DNA of 64,000 bases from Pseudoalteromonas phenolica (GTDB taxonomy: Bacteria; Pseudomonadota; Gammaproteobacteria; Enterobacterales; Alteromonadaceae), in contig NZ_PPSW01000025.1 in NCBI RefSeq assembly GCF_005876835.1, positions 62,001 to 126,000 on the forward strand, in the 5' to 3' direction. Within the stretch, counting starts at the first letter, position 1, and each line of letters opens with the position of its first letter. Under the pieces are notes generated by a model that saw nothing but the letters and a program-made list of their open reading frames with translations, searched no databases and was not told where the DNA came from. Shown here piece by piece: positions 9,944 through 19,108 of the stretch. Both the position numbers and the translations under genes were made by a program.

Positions 9944-10426
9944 TTATCTGGCTTTATGCTTCATTAAGCGCTCTTTATCGCGCGACCAGTCTTTGTCTTT
10001 GATATCGGCGCGCTTATCGTGCATCTTCTTACCTTTGGCTAAATGGAACTCCAATTTAACCCAGCACTTTTTCCAATACATTGCAGTTGCAACCAATGAA
10101 AAGCCATCGCGCTCAGTTGCACCAATCAATCTATCTAATTCACGCTTCTTGAGAAGCAGCTTACGATATCGCATTGGATCACAAATCACGTGAGTTGATG
10201 CACTGTTTAATGGTTGGATCTGAGCACCAAGTAAAAATGCTTCGCCGTCTTTAAGATGAATATAAGTATCAGAGATATTTACTTTACCTGCTCGGATACT
10301 TTTAACTTCCCAGCCTTGTAGTTCAATACCAGCTTCGAACTTATCGTGTAAAAAATACTCGTGTCGCGCTTTTTTGTTTAGCGCGATAGTATTGCTGTTT
10401 GCTTTTGGTGATTTTTTCTTTGCCAT
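9944..10426 (-). CDS. smpB: SsrA-binding protein SmpB
   Basis: The 160-aa basic protein has the N-terminal [10 protein letters not shown], the [16 protein letters not shown] core and the lysine/arginine-rich C-terminal tail ([15 protein letters not shown]) of SmpB. It binds tmRNA and delivers it to stalled ribosomes for trans-translation. Its length equals that of E. coli SmpB. The tmRNA gene, which often lies next to smpB, is not in the adjoining sequence. It is divergent from ratA, the same arrangement as in enterobacteria. Confidence 0.96.
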   Translation of the reverse strand: MAKKKSPKANSNTIALNKKARHEYFLHDKFEAGIELQGWEVKSIRAGKVNISDTYIHLKDGEAFLLGAQIQPLNSASTHVICDPMRYRKLLLKKRELDRLIGATERDGFSLVATAMYWKKCWVKLEFHLAKGKKMHDKRADIKDKDWSRDKERLMKHKAR

Positions 10427-10566
10427 AATGGCGTAGTCTACCTACAAATGATCTGATTAAACAGGGCTTTTTTAGCTTTGTTACTTATTTTTACCCACTC
10501 ATGCTTTGTAAACAAGATAATTATTAAAAAGCTTGCTAAAATCGCGTCAAAGCAAGTGGAGTAGCT

Positions 10567-11001
10567 ATGCCGCAGATTGAAAAAAGTGCGCTGGTGATGT
10601 ACAGCAGCCAAGAAATGTTTGACCTAGTCAATGATGTAAATGCGTACCCTGCATTTTTACCAAATTGTTCCAACGCAAAAATTATTTCTGAGGATGAGTC
10701 TTCAATGACCGCCAGTTTAGAAATATCGAAAGCGGGCCTTAAAAAGTGGTTCACAACAAATAATCGTTTAGCAGGTAACAAAGTTGAGATGAAATTGGTT
10801 GACGGTCCTTTCAAATCACTAAATGGTTATTGGGAGTTTACAGCGCTTGATGAGCAAGCATGTAAAGTGTCTTTAAAACTAGAATTTGAATTTGCCAGTA
10901 AATTAATTGAGATGGCATTCGGTAAAGTATTTAACGAAGTCGCCAAGAACATGGTTGTTGCGTTTACACAACGTGCTAAAACCGTATATGGGGTGAGATA
11001 A
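10567..11001 (+). CDS. ratA: Toxin-like START/polyketide-cyclase protein RatA
   Basis: The 144-aa protein is a SRPBCC-fold (coenzyme Q-binding/START-like) protein with the family N-terminus (SALVMYSSQEMFDLVNDV, YPAFLPNC). In E. coli RatA was reported to bind the 50S subunit and block 70S formation when overproduced; homologues of the COQ10 family bind ubiquinone. It is divergent from smpB and its TAA overlaps the ATG of ratB by one base (TAATG), so the two are translationally coupled. Confidence 0.93.
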   Translation: MPQIEKSALVMYSSQEMFDLVNDVNAYPAFLPNCSNAKIISEDESSMTASLEISKAGLKKWFTTNNRLAGNKVEMKLVDGPFKSLNGYWEFTALDEQACKVSLKLEFEFASKLIEMAFGKVFNEVAKNMVVAFTQRAKTVYGVR

Positions 11002-11315
11002 TGATTAAGGTTGAAGTTGTTTTTGCATTACCAGACACTGCAACCTCGCTGTCTGTCGATGTTGCTGAAGGCTCAACGGCTGAGCAAGTAGTTTTACAAT
11101 CAGGTATTGCAGATAAGTGTCCTGAAATTGATTTATCGAATTTAGCACTTGGTATTTGGAATCGCACTGTTAAAAACCATCAAGTGGTGAAAGAGGGTGA
11201 TAGAATAGAAATTTATCGTCCTTTGATTGCCGACCCAAAAGCAGCAAGAAGACAAAGAGCTGAAAAAGCGAAAGAAGAAGGTCGTGCCAACAAAATAACC
11301 GGTGGCAGAGCATAA
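11001..11315 (+). CDS. ratB: RnfH/RatB family ubiquitin-fold protein
   Basis: The 104-aa protein is of the UPF0125/RnfH family: a beta-grasp fold with VEVVFALPDTATSL at the start and the VKEGDRIEIYRPLIADPKAARRQRA signature near the end. Its function is poorly known. It always travels with ratA and is sometimes linked with rnf genes. The start codon overlaps the ratA stop. The basic C-terminal tail is typical of the family. It is followed by a strong terminator. Confidence 0.92.
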   Translation: MIKVEVVFALPDTATSLSVDVAEGSTAEQVVLQSGIADKCPEIDLSNLALGIWNRTVKNHQVVKEGDRIEIYRPLIADPKAARRQRAEKAKEEGRANKITGGRA

Positions 11316-11332
11316 TTATTTATAAGAGAATG

Positions 11333-11358
11333 AAAAAAGGGCTTTAAGCCCTTTTTTT
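11333..11358. terminator. Bidirectional terminator between ratB and bamE
   Basis: An A6 run, a GGGCT/AGCCC stem with a 3-nt loop and a T7 run form a symmetrical terminator. It can serve ratB on plus and bamE on minus, which converge here. Confidence 0.85.
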
Positions 11359-11380
11359 CATTTAGGAAAGTAGATGTTAA

Positions 11381-11740
11381 TTATTGCTCGAGTGGGATAT
11401 TAAACTCTTCTGGCTCTTCAAAATCACCACTAATTCTCGCAAGAAGGCCATTCTCAAAATAAACGACTAAAGATTTTCTATGCTCAGAATCTCGACCAAT
11501 ATTTAGCGTGTAGCTATAGTGCCAGCTGTCATTTGAAAAAGCATCTTTTGCAACTGGGCTCCCCAAAACATAAAGCACTTGCTCTTGGGTCATCTGAACG
11601 CGTAGTTTATCTACGTCACTTTGTTCTAAAAAGTTGCCTTGTGGAATACTAATTCGATATACCCAACTTGAACAGCCAGACAACATAACAGTCATAACTA
11701 CTGCACTTAGCCAAACAGCGAGGGATTTTTTTACTAGCAT
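11381..11740 (-). CDS. bamE: Outer membrane assembly lipoprotein BamE (SmpA)
   Basis: The 119-aa precursor has a signal peptide ending in lipobox LSGC (Cys23), then YRISIPQGNFLEQSDVDKLRVQMT and VLYVLGSPVAKDAF, the BamE/SmpA-OmlA signature. It is a peripheral lipoprotein of the BAM complex that inserts beta-barrel proteins into the outer membrane. Its position next to smpB/ratA/ratB is the classical enterobacterial order. It converges with ratB at a shared terminator. Confidence 0.95.
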   Translation of the reverse strand: MLVKKSLAVWLSAVVMTVMLSGCSSWVYRISIPQGNFLEQSDVDKLRVQMTQEQVLYVLGSPVAKDAFSNDSWHYSYTLNIGRDSEHRKSLVVYFENGLLARISGDFEEPEEFNIPLEQ

Positions 11741-11859
11741 TTATTTTTTGATCCTTATTCTTTTATTGTTTGCATCATACCGATTGCGTACAGAAGGTAA
11801 AGTTTCTTGATACACTTTGACGGTATGAAGTTAAAAAAGTTTCTTAATAGGTAAAAAAA

Positions 11860-12171
11860 GTGGCCCAAGATATAAAGGTTTGGTCTGTCTACATTGTCGA
11901 AAGTAGGTTGGGGCATTGGTATACGGGGATCACCAACAACGTTGACGCTCGAGTTGAGGCACATAATGCTGGTAAAGGCGCAAAAAACCTAAAAGGCAAA
12001 GCGCCCATCAAATTGATTTATAATAAAGCAGTCGGTGATAAAAGTACGGCCGCGAAATTGGAATGGCATCTTAAAAAGCTAAACAAAGTTCAAAAGATTC
12101 AATTCGTGGAGTCTAATGGAATTTGCGCTAATGAGACGATAAAGTCACTGATAGATTCAACCACAGCTTGA
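11860..12171 (+). CDS. GIY-YIG nuclease-superfamily protein (YhbQ-like)
   Basis: The 103-aa protein opens with WSVYIVES and WYTGITNNVDARVEAHNAGKG, which gives the GIY-YIG core with the family's conserved arginine, then a conserved AAKLEWHLKKL. Such small UPF0213-type proteins are thought to act on DNA, but their role is not settled. The start is a GTG at 11860; the preceding GGTAAAAA is a weak ribosome site. The last 73 bp overlap the 3' end of the convergent M28 peptidase gene, so the two coding regions share sequence in antisense. Confidence 0.85.
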   Translation: MAQDIKVWSVYIVESRLGHWYTGITNNVDARVEAHNAGKGAKNLKGKAPIKLIYNKAVGDKSTAAKLEWHLKKLNKVQKIQFVESNGICANETIKSLIDSTTA

Positions 12172-12998
12172 TACTTTTCAAAGTTCATATTGTCTAATGT
12201 GTCTTTTTTAGTGTGATGTTTATCATCAATCCCCATACCAAAGTAGATATACGGTATTTTCTTCAAACTAAACGCGTAATGATCACTGGCCTTATGCCAG
12301 TTGATACGATTGTCATTGAGCTTTTTGTGCAGCCTAAACTGAGACGAAGTAGAAAATACCTTAAATGGATTTTCTTGCTGTTTAAATTGCTCAATGTATT
12401 TTTTGGCTTTTTTATCATGAAGTGCGTACAGAGTGTTTCTGTTATTAATGGCTAACATATCCAAATTAATATTTAAGGCATATCCATTAATGTCAGTTTC
12501 ACTCACATAATGTTTAGCACCATAGAGCCCCTTTTCTTCCGCGTCAGTAGCTAAAAATATTACGTCACTAAATCGAGTTTGCTCTTTTAAGACTTTTGCG
12601 ATTGCTAATAATGCAGCAGTACCTGTCGCATTATCATTGGCGCCTGCATAGAAGCTATTCTCTCGCCCACCTAAATGGTCATAGTGGGCGGTGATGACTA
12701 ACTTTTTGCCACACTGGTCAACAGTGCAGGGTAACGTCGCGATGACGTTGTGCCCCAGCTTTTTGCTAAAGAACCCATTTTTAAATTCAAAGCTTTGATA
12801 ATTAACTTCAATACCTAAACTCTGAAAACGCTCATGTAAAAATTGAGCTGTGATATTGGGAGTCGGGCTGCCAGCTTCTCTTCCTTGATGCTCAGAGCTG
12901 GTTAAAACACTCATATCTTCATACAAACGCGTCGACGCGCTGGCAGCATTGGCGTTAGCGACTAGCCAAATACTTAAAAGCAGCCAGCTTACCCTCAT
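12099..12998 (-). CDS. Secreted M28-family zinc aminopeptidase
   Basis: The 299-aa precursor begins with a signal peptide (MRVSWLLLSIWLVANANA). The M28 zinc ligands are visible in order: His and Asp in TAHYDH, the Asp in GANDNATG, the Glu-Glu pair in TDAEEKG, Asp in NLDM, and a final His in DDKHHTKKD. It should be a periplasmic or exported metallopeptidase that removes N-terminal residues. I prefer the ATG at 12998 because it starts the signal peptide, which makes it overlap the upstream TPR gene by 44 bp; a GTG at 13061 with AAAGGA upstream is the alternative. Its 3' end overlaps the GIY-YIG gene. Confidence 0.87.
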   Translation of the reverse strand: MRVSWLLLSIWLVANANAASASTRLYEDMSVLTSSEHQGREAGSPTPNITAQFLHERFQSLGIEVNYQSFEFKNGFFSKKLGHNVIATLPCTVDQCGKKLVITAHYDHLGGRENSFYAGANDNATGTAALLAIAKVLKEQTRFSDVIFLATDAEEKGLYGAKHYVSETDINGYALNINLDMLAINNRNTLYALHDKKAKKYIEQFKQQENPFKVFSTSSQFRLHKKLNDNRINWHKASDHYAFSLKKIPYIYFGMGIDDKHHTKKDTLDNMNFEKYQAVVESISDFIVSLAQIPLDSTN

Positions 12999-14130
12999 AG
13001 CGTCGTTTATCGTGATTGAACTCTGCATTTTTAAGCGCCAGTTTGAGATAACGTTCTGCACGACTAAGGTTTCCTTTGTAATAATAGACTTTAGCTAAGC
13101 CAAAATAACTGTCATGAAGGTCATTATCAAGCTTTCTCGCTTCATTAAAAAAATGAAGTGCTTTGTTTAGTTCATTTTTAGCGATGGCCTCATTACCTTT
13201 TACAATCATATAGAAAGGATTGCTTTTTCGCTTGTTTTCTAATTTAGTTTCGATTTCGAATGCTAAGCTTTCTCGGTTAGTTAAACGGTATAACAGTGCG
13301 GTATTGCCCAACGCTGTGTTGTTATTTGGGTCAACAATCAAAGCGTGTTGGTAGGTCCTTTCTGCAAGGTCGTGCATGTTGTTTATACGATAGAGTATCC
13401 CAAGATTTCCCCAAGCACCTGAGTAAGCTGGGTCTAGTTCGATTGCTCCTTTAAAATAGCTATAAGCTAAGTCATATTCAGCTCTGATCATATGCATTGC
13501 ACCGCGGTTGTTGTAAAACATAGCAGTGATCCTGTTTTTACTGATTCTGCTCGTTTTAAATTTTTGCTCTCTACTGTTAGGATCAAAATCGACGGTAATA
13601 GAGGTGGGTTCTAGAAAGAATATTTTGTTTGCTTCATCTCTGAGAGGTGCTTTTTTGATGATGAGATTAACATGACCAGTAAGTAGGCTATAACCTTGGC
13701 TTTGATCCCAATACTCTGGAATATGAACACGTTGAAATTGTGTTGAGAGACCTAAATGCTCTGCGAGACTATGCGCTAAGATTGAAAGAGAAAGACAATT
13801 TGCATTGAGATTATAAAAAGCGTCAGATGCGACTAGATTAGCGCCACTTTGATAAGCTAGTGTACTGTCTCCATTATCCATTAAAAAATTGAGTAGTTGC
13901 TTGGCTTGTCGTATTGGAGATGCTTTGTCTTTAATATAGTGGTCAAGTTGCGTTTTTATGTCTTCATTGAGAGCAAAAACTTCATCTTGAGAGACAATCT
14001 CTTTTTGTTCAAATACCGATGTGTTTATTAGTGCGTAATTAATGTCAGGTGTATTGGATTGGGTGCTCTGACATCCTGCTAAATTGAGTAATAGCAGCAA
14101 TGCAATTAGTGTTGATGAAATGTGCTTCAT
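12955..14130 (-). CDS. Lipoprotein with transglutaminase-like and TPR regions
   Basis: The ATG at 14130 has AAGGGG 6 nt upstream and starts a lipoprotein signal ending in LAGC (Cys20), 391 aa in all. The N-terminal half contains NCLSLSILAHSLAEHLGL and GHVNL, which resemble the Cys and His motifs of transglutaminase-like/DUF-type proteases. From about residue 190 there are tandem TPR motifs (AMHMIRAEYDLAYSYFKGAIELDP, AWGNLGILYRI and so on). It is likely an outer-membrane or periplasm-facing scaffold. It is coupled to the M28 peptidase downstream. Substrate and role are unknown. Confidence 0.8.
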   Translation of the reverse strand: MKHISSTLIALLLLLNLAGCQSTQSNTPDINYALINTSVFEQKEIVSQDEVFALNEDIKTQLDHYIKDKASPIRQAKQLLNFLMDNGDSTLAYQSGANLVASDAFYNLNANCLSLSILAHSLAEHLGLSTQFQRVHIPEYWDQSQGYSLLTGHVNLIIKKAPLRDEANKIFFLEPTSITVDFDPNSREQKFKTSRISKNRITAMFYNNRGAMHMIRAEYDLAYSYFKGAIELDPAYSGAWGNLGILYRINNMHDLAERTYQHALIVDPNNNTALGNTALLYRLTNRESLAFEIETKLENKRKSNPFYMIVKGNEAIAKNELNKALHFFNEARKLDNDLHDSYFGLAKVYYYKGNLSRAERYLKLALKNAEFNHDKRRYEGKLAAFKYLASR

Positions 14131-14232
14131 ACATAACCCCTTACAGCTAGTCATTATTTAAGCCTAGATGAAGAAATGGGGTTGTTGTATTTTTAATCGT
14201 TACAAATTATTACGCATATTGCGCTAGCTTAT

Positions 14233-14265
14233 AAAAAAAGAGCAGTGTGAGTGCTGCTCTTTTTT
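14233..14265. terminator. Terminator downstream of the chemoreceptor gene
   Basis: An A7 run, an AGAGCAG / CTGCTCT stem around an 8-nt loop, and a T run form a symmetrical hairpin. It ends the minus-strand chemoreceptor gene at 14286 and is read in that direction with a good T tract. Confidence 0.8.
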
Positions 14266-14285
14266 AGAAAAGTAAATATTTTTAA

Positions 14286-16199
14286 TTACTTACTATCGAA
14301 ACTCATAACTAAACCATCGAGTGTTTTCGCTGACTCGGCAAGGGCTTCAATAGCTTGTGAAATTGCTTGTGTTTCATCGACAACATTATCACTGGCTGCG
14401 CTGATCTGTTCAATGTTTAGTCCAACTTCAGCAACAACATTGCTTTGCTCTTCAGTAGCAGCTGCGATAAGAGTAGTCATATCATTGATTTGGTTTGATG
14501 TTTCGCTAACGTCCTTCAGCAGATCAACAGAGTTCTGCATACTCATAACACTATGTTCAGCTTGACTTCTAGATTGCGTGATCTGCGATACAATGTTTTC
14601 TGCGGCAACAGTGAGTTCATTAATGGTGTTATGGATCTCATCAGTAGATTGAGATGTTCTGCTTGCCAACGCACGCACTTCGTCTGCCACGACTGCAAAA
14701 CCACGACCATGCTCACCAGCTCGAGCTGATTCAATTGCAGCATTGAGTGCCAGTAGGTTTGTTTGCTCTGAGATCCCTCTGATCACTTCTACAATACTTG
14801 CGATTGAGCGGGTACGCTCAACGAGAGAGTTAACCTGCTCAGCCATACTATTTATGTCATCCGCAAGCTGTCCTAATGTAATCTGAGATTGGGCAATTTC
14901 TTGTTCACTGTGCTTAACCGTATTTTTACTTGATTCAGTCAATTGTGCAGAGTTATTCGCATTGCCAGCAATCTCTTGCACCGTTGCGCCCATTTCGTTA
15001 ATCGCAGCCGCTACAGATAATGTTTGAGATTTTTGCTCATTTAGGGCGTGGCAAGTTCGATTACTTTGCTCTGTTAGTTTAAGGCTGGTGGCACGAATTT
15101 CATGGCTTTCATTTGCCACTTGTTTGATAGCTTGCTCTATCTTGGCAATAAACTGATTAAAGCCATCACTGAGCTCTTGCAGCTCTGGTTGTGTTGATTC
15201 TGGTAATCGATAATTTAGTCTTGCATCGCCACTTCCTAAGTTGGCAAACAGTTGCGCAATTTTAGAAAGTGGGGCTGCCAATGTACGAGCTAAGAAAAAG
15301 CTGACTAAGCAAGCAAAAATCGCAATGATGCTGGCATATCCAACAATCTGCCATTGTAGACTACGTATTTCGGTATAAACCTCATGCTCTGGTACTTGTG
15401 CCACAACATATAAATTTGTGCCTTTGATTGGCTGACTTGCAATCACTTGTGCTTCATTATTCAAAGAAACATTAATCAAGTTTGACGCGTTATTTTGTAA
15501 AAGTGCGTTGGAATTTGTACTGCCATACAAGTCTTTCAAGGATTGTGCTTGAGTTGAGCGACTATCAGGGAACAACTTAATTGCGCCAGTATTATCAACC
15601 ACGAAAACAAACCCTGTTTGCTCAAGTGTGAATTGACTGAGCATGCTCTGCATATCAGTGACACTTTTCGCAAGGCCTGCTAAACCAATACCATTCAACT
15701 GCTGGTGGTTCACGAACATATTCACAGCACCAGTGGTTTCTCTAAAAATACTGATGGAGTAAGCTTCACCTGATTGCGTGAAACCATAAAACCAGCCGTC
15801 TTCTTGATGGTTCAAAACACGTAAGAATCCATGTTGATTCCAGTACTCAGCTGTTTCACGGTTTGCCCATGACGCGGTTGCTAAGTCAAACTGTTTTGCA
15901 ATACGTTGTAATTCAGAGACAAGTAGGGTGTCATCCTGTCGGTGGTTTTTAGCATTGGCTAGAATGAACTGATTACTTGAAAGCAGCTCTGCAGCATCTT
16001 TCATTTGCGCAATTTGTTTCTCTATAGATTTACTTATATTTTCTACTTTACTAGGCAATTCAGAGTGTAACATGCGTCTTTCGACCATGCCTTTTGCCTG
16101 GTAGGTAGAGATAACCCCAATGAGTGTTGCAACGATAATTGCGATTAAACTACCGAGGAGCGAGATTTTTACTGTAATGGATAAACTATTCGCTTTCAT
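14286..16199 (-). CDS. Methyl-accepting chemotaxis protein
   Basis: The 637-aa protein has an N-terminal membrane segment (about 10-32), a ~245-residue periplasmic sensing region that looks Cache-like ([16 protein letters not shown]), a second membrane segment near 285-305, a HAMP region, and a full cytoplasmic signalling domain. The hairpin tip is [19 protein letters not shown] near residue 470, identical in type to class chemoreceptors that dock CheA/CheW. The ligand cannot be inferred. It is monocistronic, between a terminator and the ilvC terminator. Confidence 0.93.
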   Translation of the reverse strand: MKANSLSITVKISLLGSLIAIIVATLIGVISTYQAKGMVERRMLHSELPSKVENISKSIEKQIAQMKDAAELLSSNQFILANAKNHRQDDTLLVSELQRIAKQFDLATASWANRETAEYWNQHGFLRVLNHQEDGWFYGFTQSGEAYSISIFRETTGAVNMFVNHQQLNGIGLAGLAKSVTDMQSMLSQFTLEQTGFVFVVDNTGAIKLFPDSRSTQAQSLKDLYGSTNSNALLQNNASNLINVSLNNEAQVIASQPIKGTNLYVVAQVPEHEVYTEIRSLQWQIVGYASIIAIFACLVSFFLARTLAAPLSKIAQLFANLGSGDARLNYRLPESTQPELQELSDGFNQFIAKIEQAIKQVANESHEIRATSLKLTEQSNRTCHALNEQKSQTLSVAAAINEMGATVQEIAGNANNSAQLTESSKNTVKHSEQEIAQSQITLGQLADDINSMAEQVNSLVERTRSIASIVEVIRGISEQTNLLALNAAIESARAGEHGRGFAVVADEVRALASRTSQSTDEIHNTINELTVAAENIVSQITQSRSQAEHSVMSMQNSVDLLKDVSETSNQINDMTTLIAAATEEQSNVVAEVGLNIEQISAASDNVVDETQAISQAIEALAESAKTLDGLVMSFDSK

Positions 16200-16290
16200 A
16201 TTACTTATTTTGATAACGAGTTAAGTAATTATTCTAGCATAGGAATTCTTATCTACTATTGAAGTTTATTTAAAATTGTAAACAAATAGT

Positions 16291-16323
16291 AAAAAAGCCC
16301 AAAACTTTACAGTTATTGGGCTT
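16291..16323 (-). terminator. Terminator after ilvC
   Basis: An AAGCCCAA / TTGGGCTT stem with a 13-nt loop runs on the minus strand into a run of T (A6 at 16291-16296 on plus). It lies just after the ilvC stop. Confidence 0.75.
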
Positions 16324-16346
16324 GGTTTCTAACAAGCGAAACGTTT

Positions 16347-17816
16347 CTAAACAATCTTTTTCATCGCTGACATATAGCCGCGTAATGTTTCACCGACCTT
16401 CTCGACAGGGTGGTTTCTGATAGCACTGTTAATAGCAATTAGAGATTGATTATCAACAAAGTTATCTGAGCTTAAACCTTCTCCAATAACATCAGTTTCG
16501 ATGTTTTTCATGAAATCCTGAAGCAATGGTAAACATGCATGATTATATAAATAACAGCCATACTCTGCCGTATCTGAGATAGTACGGTTCATTTCGAATA
16601 GTTTTTTACGTGCAATTGTATTTGCGATTAACGGTGTTTCGTGAAGCGACTCATAATATGCTGACTCTTCAATAATGCCCGCGGCAGTCATGGTCTCAAA
16701 CGCAAGTTCAACACCTGCTTTTACCATAGCAACCATTAAAATACCTTTGTCGAAGAAAGCTTGTTCAGAAATTTCTTCCCCCGTATTTTCTTGCTTCTCG
16801 AATGCCGTTTCAGCGGTTTCTGCGCGCCACGAAAGAAGTTTGGCGTCGTCTTCTGCCCAATCGGCCATCATACCGCTTGAGAACTCGCCGCTGATGATGT
16901 CGTCCATATGCTTGTTGTACAGAGGACGCATGATCTGCTTTAGCTCTTCACTTAGCTCGAATGCTTTTACTTTTGCAGGATTGCTTAAGCGGTCCATCAT
17001 GTTGGTGATGCCACCATGCTTAAGTGCTTCGGTAATCACTTCCCAACCGTATTGAATAAGTTTTGACGCGTACGCGGCATCAACGCCTTTTTCAACCATT
17101 TTATCGAAACAAAGTAGCGAGCCAGTTTGTAACATACCGCAAAGGATAGTTTGCTCACCCATAAGATCTGATTTTACTTCGGCAATGAAAGATGACTTAA
17201 GTACACCTGCTCTGTGACCACCAGTACCAGCTGCATAAGCTTTTGCTTGTTCAAGGCCTTTACCTTCTGGATCATTTTCTGGGTGAACCGCGATTAGCGT
17301 TGGTACACCAAAGCCTCGCTTATATTCTTCACGCACTTCTGTACCTGGGCACTTAGGGGCAACCATGATCACAGTGATGTCTTCACGTACTTGCATACCT
17401 TCTTCAACAATATTGAAGCCATGAGAATATGCCAGGGTTGAGCCTTGTTTCATCAGTGGCATAACCGCTTCAACGACATTGGTGTGTTGTTTGTCTGGAG
17501 TAAGGTTAAGCACTAAGTCCGCAGTAGGAATAAGTTCTTCATAAGTGCCAACTGTAAAACCGTTTTCTGATGCATTAACGAACGAAGCACGCTTTTCAGC
17601 AATCGCAGAATCGCGCAGGGCATAACTGACATCTAATCCTGAATCACGCAAGTTTAAACCTTGGTTTAGACCCTGTGCGCCACAACCAACGATTACCAGT
17701 TTTTTACCTTCTAGGGCTGCAACGCCGTTTTCAAATTCTTTTGGGTCCATAAACTCGCATTGAGCAAGTTGTGCTAACTGTTCGCGTAAAGGAAGAGTAT
17801 TAAAATAATTCGCCAT
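16347..17816 (-). CDS. ilvC: Ketol-acid reductoisomerase (class II, long form)
   Basis: The 489-aa protein is the long class II KARI of enterobacteria (E. coli 491 aa). It has the Rossmann motif [12 protein letters not shown] near residue 44, the NLTPDKQH loop, the [20 protein letters not shown] active-site stretch and two C-terminal knotted domains. It converts acetolactate or acetohydroxybutyrate to the dihydroxy acids for valine, isoleucine and leucine synthesis using NADPH and Mg. It is divergent from ilvY, its usual activator, across 115 bp. Confidence 0.97.
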   Translation of the reverse strand: MANYFNTLPLREQLAQLAQCEFMDPKEFENGVAALEGKKLVIVGCGAQGLNQGLNLRDSGLDVSYALRDSAIAEKRASFVNASENGFTVGTYEELIPTADLVLNLTPDKQHTNVVEAVMPLMKQGSTLAYSHGFNIVEEGMQVREDITVIMVAPKCPGTEVREEYKRGFGVPTLIAVHPENDPEGKGLEQAKAYAAGTGGHRAGVLKSSFIAEVKSDLMGEQTILCGMLQTGSLLCFDKMVEKGVDAAYASKLIQYGWEVITEALKHGGITNMMDRLSNPAKVKAFELSEELKQIMRPLYNKHMDDIISGEFSSGMMADWAEDDAKLLSWRAETAETAFEKQENTGEEISEQAFFDKGILMVAMVKAGVELAFETMTAAGIIEESAYYESLHETPLIANTIARKKLFEMNRTISDTAEYGCYLYNHACLPLLQDFMKNIETDVIGEGLSSDNFVDNQSLIAINSAIRNHPVEKVGETLRGYMSAMKKIV

Positions 17817-17897
17817 GTTAGAGCCTTTTAAAAAAAGTGTTTGTCTAGATACGAGTTTGAGGATAGGGGGTAGTTTTGGTTTCGTAAAATGATATAT

Positions 17898-17924
17898 TTG
17901 AATTACTGTATTTCAATTTTTGAA
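17898..17924. promoter_or_regulatory. Candidate IlvY operator between ilvC and ilvY
   Basis: Three alternating half sites occur in the divergent gap: TTGAA (17898), TTCAA (17912) and TTGAA (17920), spaced 9 and 3 bp. LysR-type regulators bind interrupted dyads of this sort, and IlvY binds tandem operators in the ilvC-ilvY gap of E. coli. The last half site touches the ilvY translation start region, so it could also give autorepression. Confidence 0.5.
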
Positions 17925-17931
17925 ATGTAAA

Positions 17932-18846
17932 ATGGACCATAAACAACTTAAGTATTTCTTAGCGCTGGCTGATACCTTACATTTTGGCCGAGCAAGTAAC
18001 CTTTGCTTTATTAGTGCACCAACACTGAGCCGACAAATAAAACAATTAGAAGAAGAAGTCGGCGTACCCTTATTTATTAGAGATAACCGCAGTGTGTCAT
18101 TAACTTCTCAAGGAAAAGCCTTTGTTGACTATGCTAATGCAACGCTAAATCAATGGCGGCTTTTTAAAGGGCAATGTCAGACTGAACAACAGGTTTTATC
18201 GGGAGAAGCTGACTTATATTGTTCTGTTACGGCAAGTTATAGCTATATATATAAATTGTTTGCGGCATTTCGTAAAAAATACCCAGATGTAGAGTTGAAT
18301 CTAAATACTGGCGACCCAGCCCTTTCAATATCGAACGTCCAAGCTGAAAAAGCGGATTTAGCCGTTGCAGTTAAACCAAGGGAGCTACCAGCAGGTCTTG
18401 CTTATACAAAGCTAGGTGAAGCTAAGTTGCTGATGATAGCGCCGACAATGGAGAGTCCACTTTCCGACACTATAAATGCAATGCCTATAAAGACACTTGA
18501 GTGGTCAAAGCTCGAATATATTGTACCAGAGCAGGGCGTATTAAAAGAAAGATTAGATGAGTTCTGTGCAGAGCAAAGCTTTAAGCCGAAAGTCTATGCG
18601 CATGTATCAGGTCATGAAGCAATCGTGGCCCTTGTCAGTTTGGGGTTTGGTATCGCTTTAGTACCAGATGTTGTTTTATCTCAAAGTCCTTTTAAGCAGC
18701 AAGTGAGAGTATTACCTATTGATAGCGGTAACACTGATATAGAAATTGGCTTGATTGCTAAATCTACAAGGTTAAAAGATCCTGTTAATTTGGCTATTTG
18801 GCAGACTGCACAACAAATATTTAATGATAGCATCGAGAATAATTGA
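17932..18846 (+). CDS. ilvY: LysR-family activator IlvY
   Basis: From the ATG at 17932 the protein is 304 aa and starts MDHKQLKYFLALADTLHFGRA, the standard IlvY N-terminus; an in-frame TTG at 17920 is less likely. The winged helix (PTLSRQIKQLEEEVGVPLF) is followed by a LysR substrate domain with SLGFGIALVPD near residue 240. IlvY senses acetolactate or acetohydroxybutyrate and activates the divergent ilvC. No Shine-Dalgarno sequence is evident, so expression may be low. The product is 23% longer upstream only if the TTG is used by a few residues, which does not affect the call. Confidence 0.93.
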   Translation: MDHKQLKYFLALADTLHFGRASNLCFISAPTLSRQIKQLEEEVGVPLFIRDNRSVSLTSQGKAFVDYANATLNQWRLFKGQCQTEQQVLSGEADLYCSVTASYSYIYKLFAAFRKKYPDVELNLNTGDPALSISNVQAEKADLAVAVKPRELPAGLAYTKLGEAKLLMIAPTMESPLSDTINAMPIKTLEWSKLEYIVPEQGVLKERLDEFCAEQSFKPKVYAHVSGHEAIVALVSLGFGIALVPDVVLSQSPFKQQVRVLPIDSGNTDIEIGLIAKSTRLKDPVNLAIWQTAQQIFNDSIENN

Positions 18847-18873
18847 TAATAGCACAATAAATATAAAGTAATT

Positions 18874-18892
18874 GATATTGATTCTCATAAAG
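18874..18892. promoter_or_regulatory. Candidate distal Fur box
   Basis: The 19 bases from 18874 match the classical Fur consensus (GATAATGATAATCATTATC) at 13 positions by my count. It lies about 235 bp upstream of the DUF4856 lipoprotein gene, downstream of ilvY. It is far from the start, so it is weaker evidence than the site at 19022. Confidence 0.35.
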
Positions 18893-19021
18893 GTTATTGA
18901 ATTGCCCTTTTGAAGGGGGTTATCTATATTGTTGATTTAAATTGACTTTGTTTGATTTCTCCATAGGGTTGAGAATATTTTTCACACTCTTTTTTGACAA
19001 AAGTACTATTTATGACAGTGT

Positions 19022-19057
19022 AAATAATATTGATTGTTATTTAGATGCGTGTATACT
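19022..19057 (+). promoter_or_regulatory. Promoter with overlapping Fur-like inverted repeat
   Basis: A sigma70-type promoter can be read as TTGATT (19030-19035), 16-bp spacer, TATACT (19052-19057), 52 bp before the DUF4856 gene. A 21-bp imperfect inverted repeat with AAATAA / TTATTT arms (19022-19042) covers the -35 box. Its central 19 bases match the Fur consensus at 12 positions by my count. This is the placement expected for repression by iron-loaded Fur. Confidence 0.45.
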
Positions 19058-19108
19058 TTGCCGCAATTAAAATTTAATAATATTTAGTATTTTCAAAGGA
19101 CAATAAGA

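Noticed and set aside
9901-10426. Looked for tmRNA (ssrA) beside smpB
   Set aside because: The flanks hold only a terminator and the SNF2 gene; no tRNA-like ends or tag frame are present.
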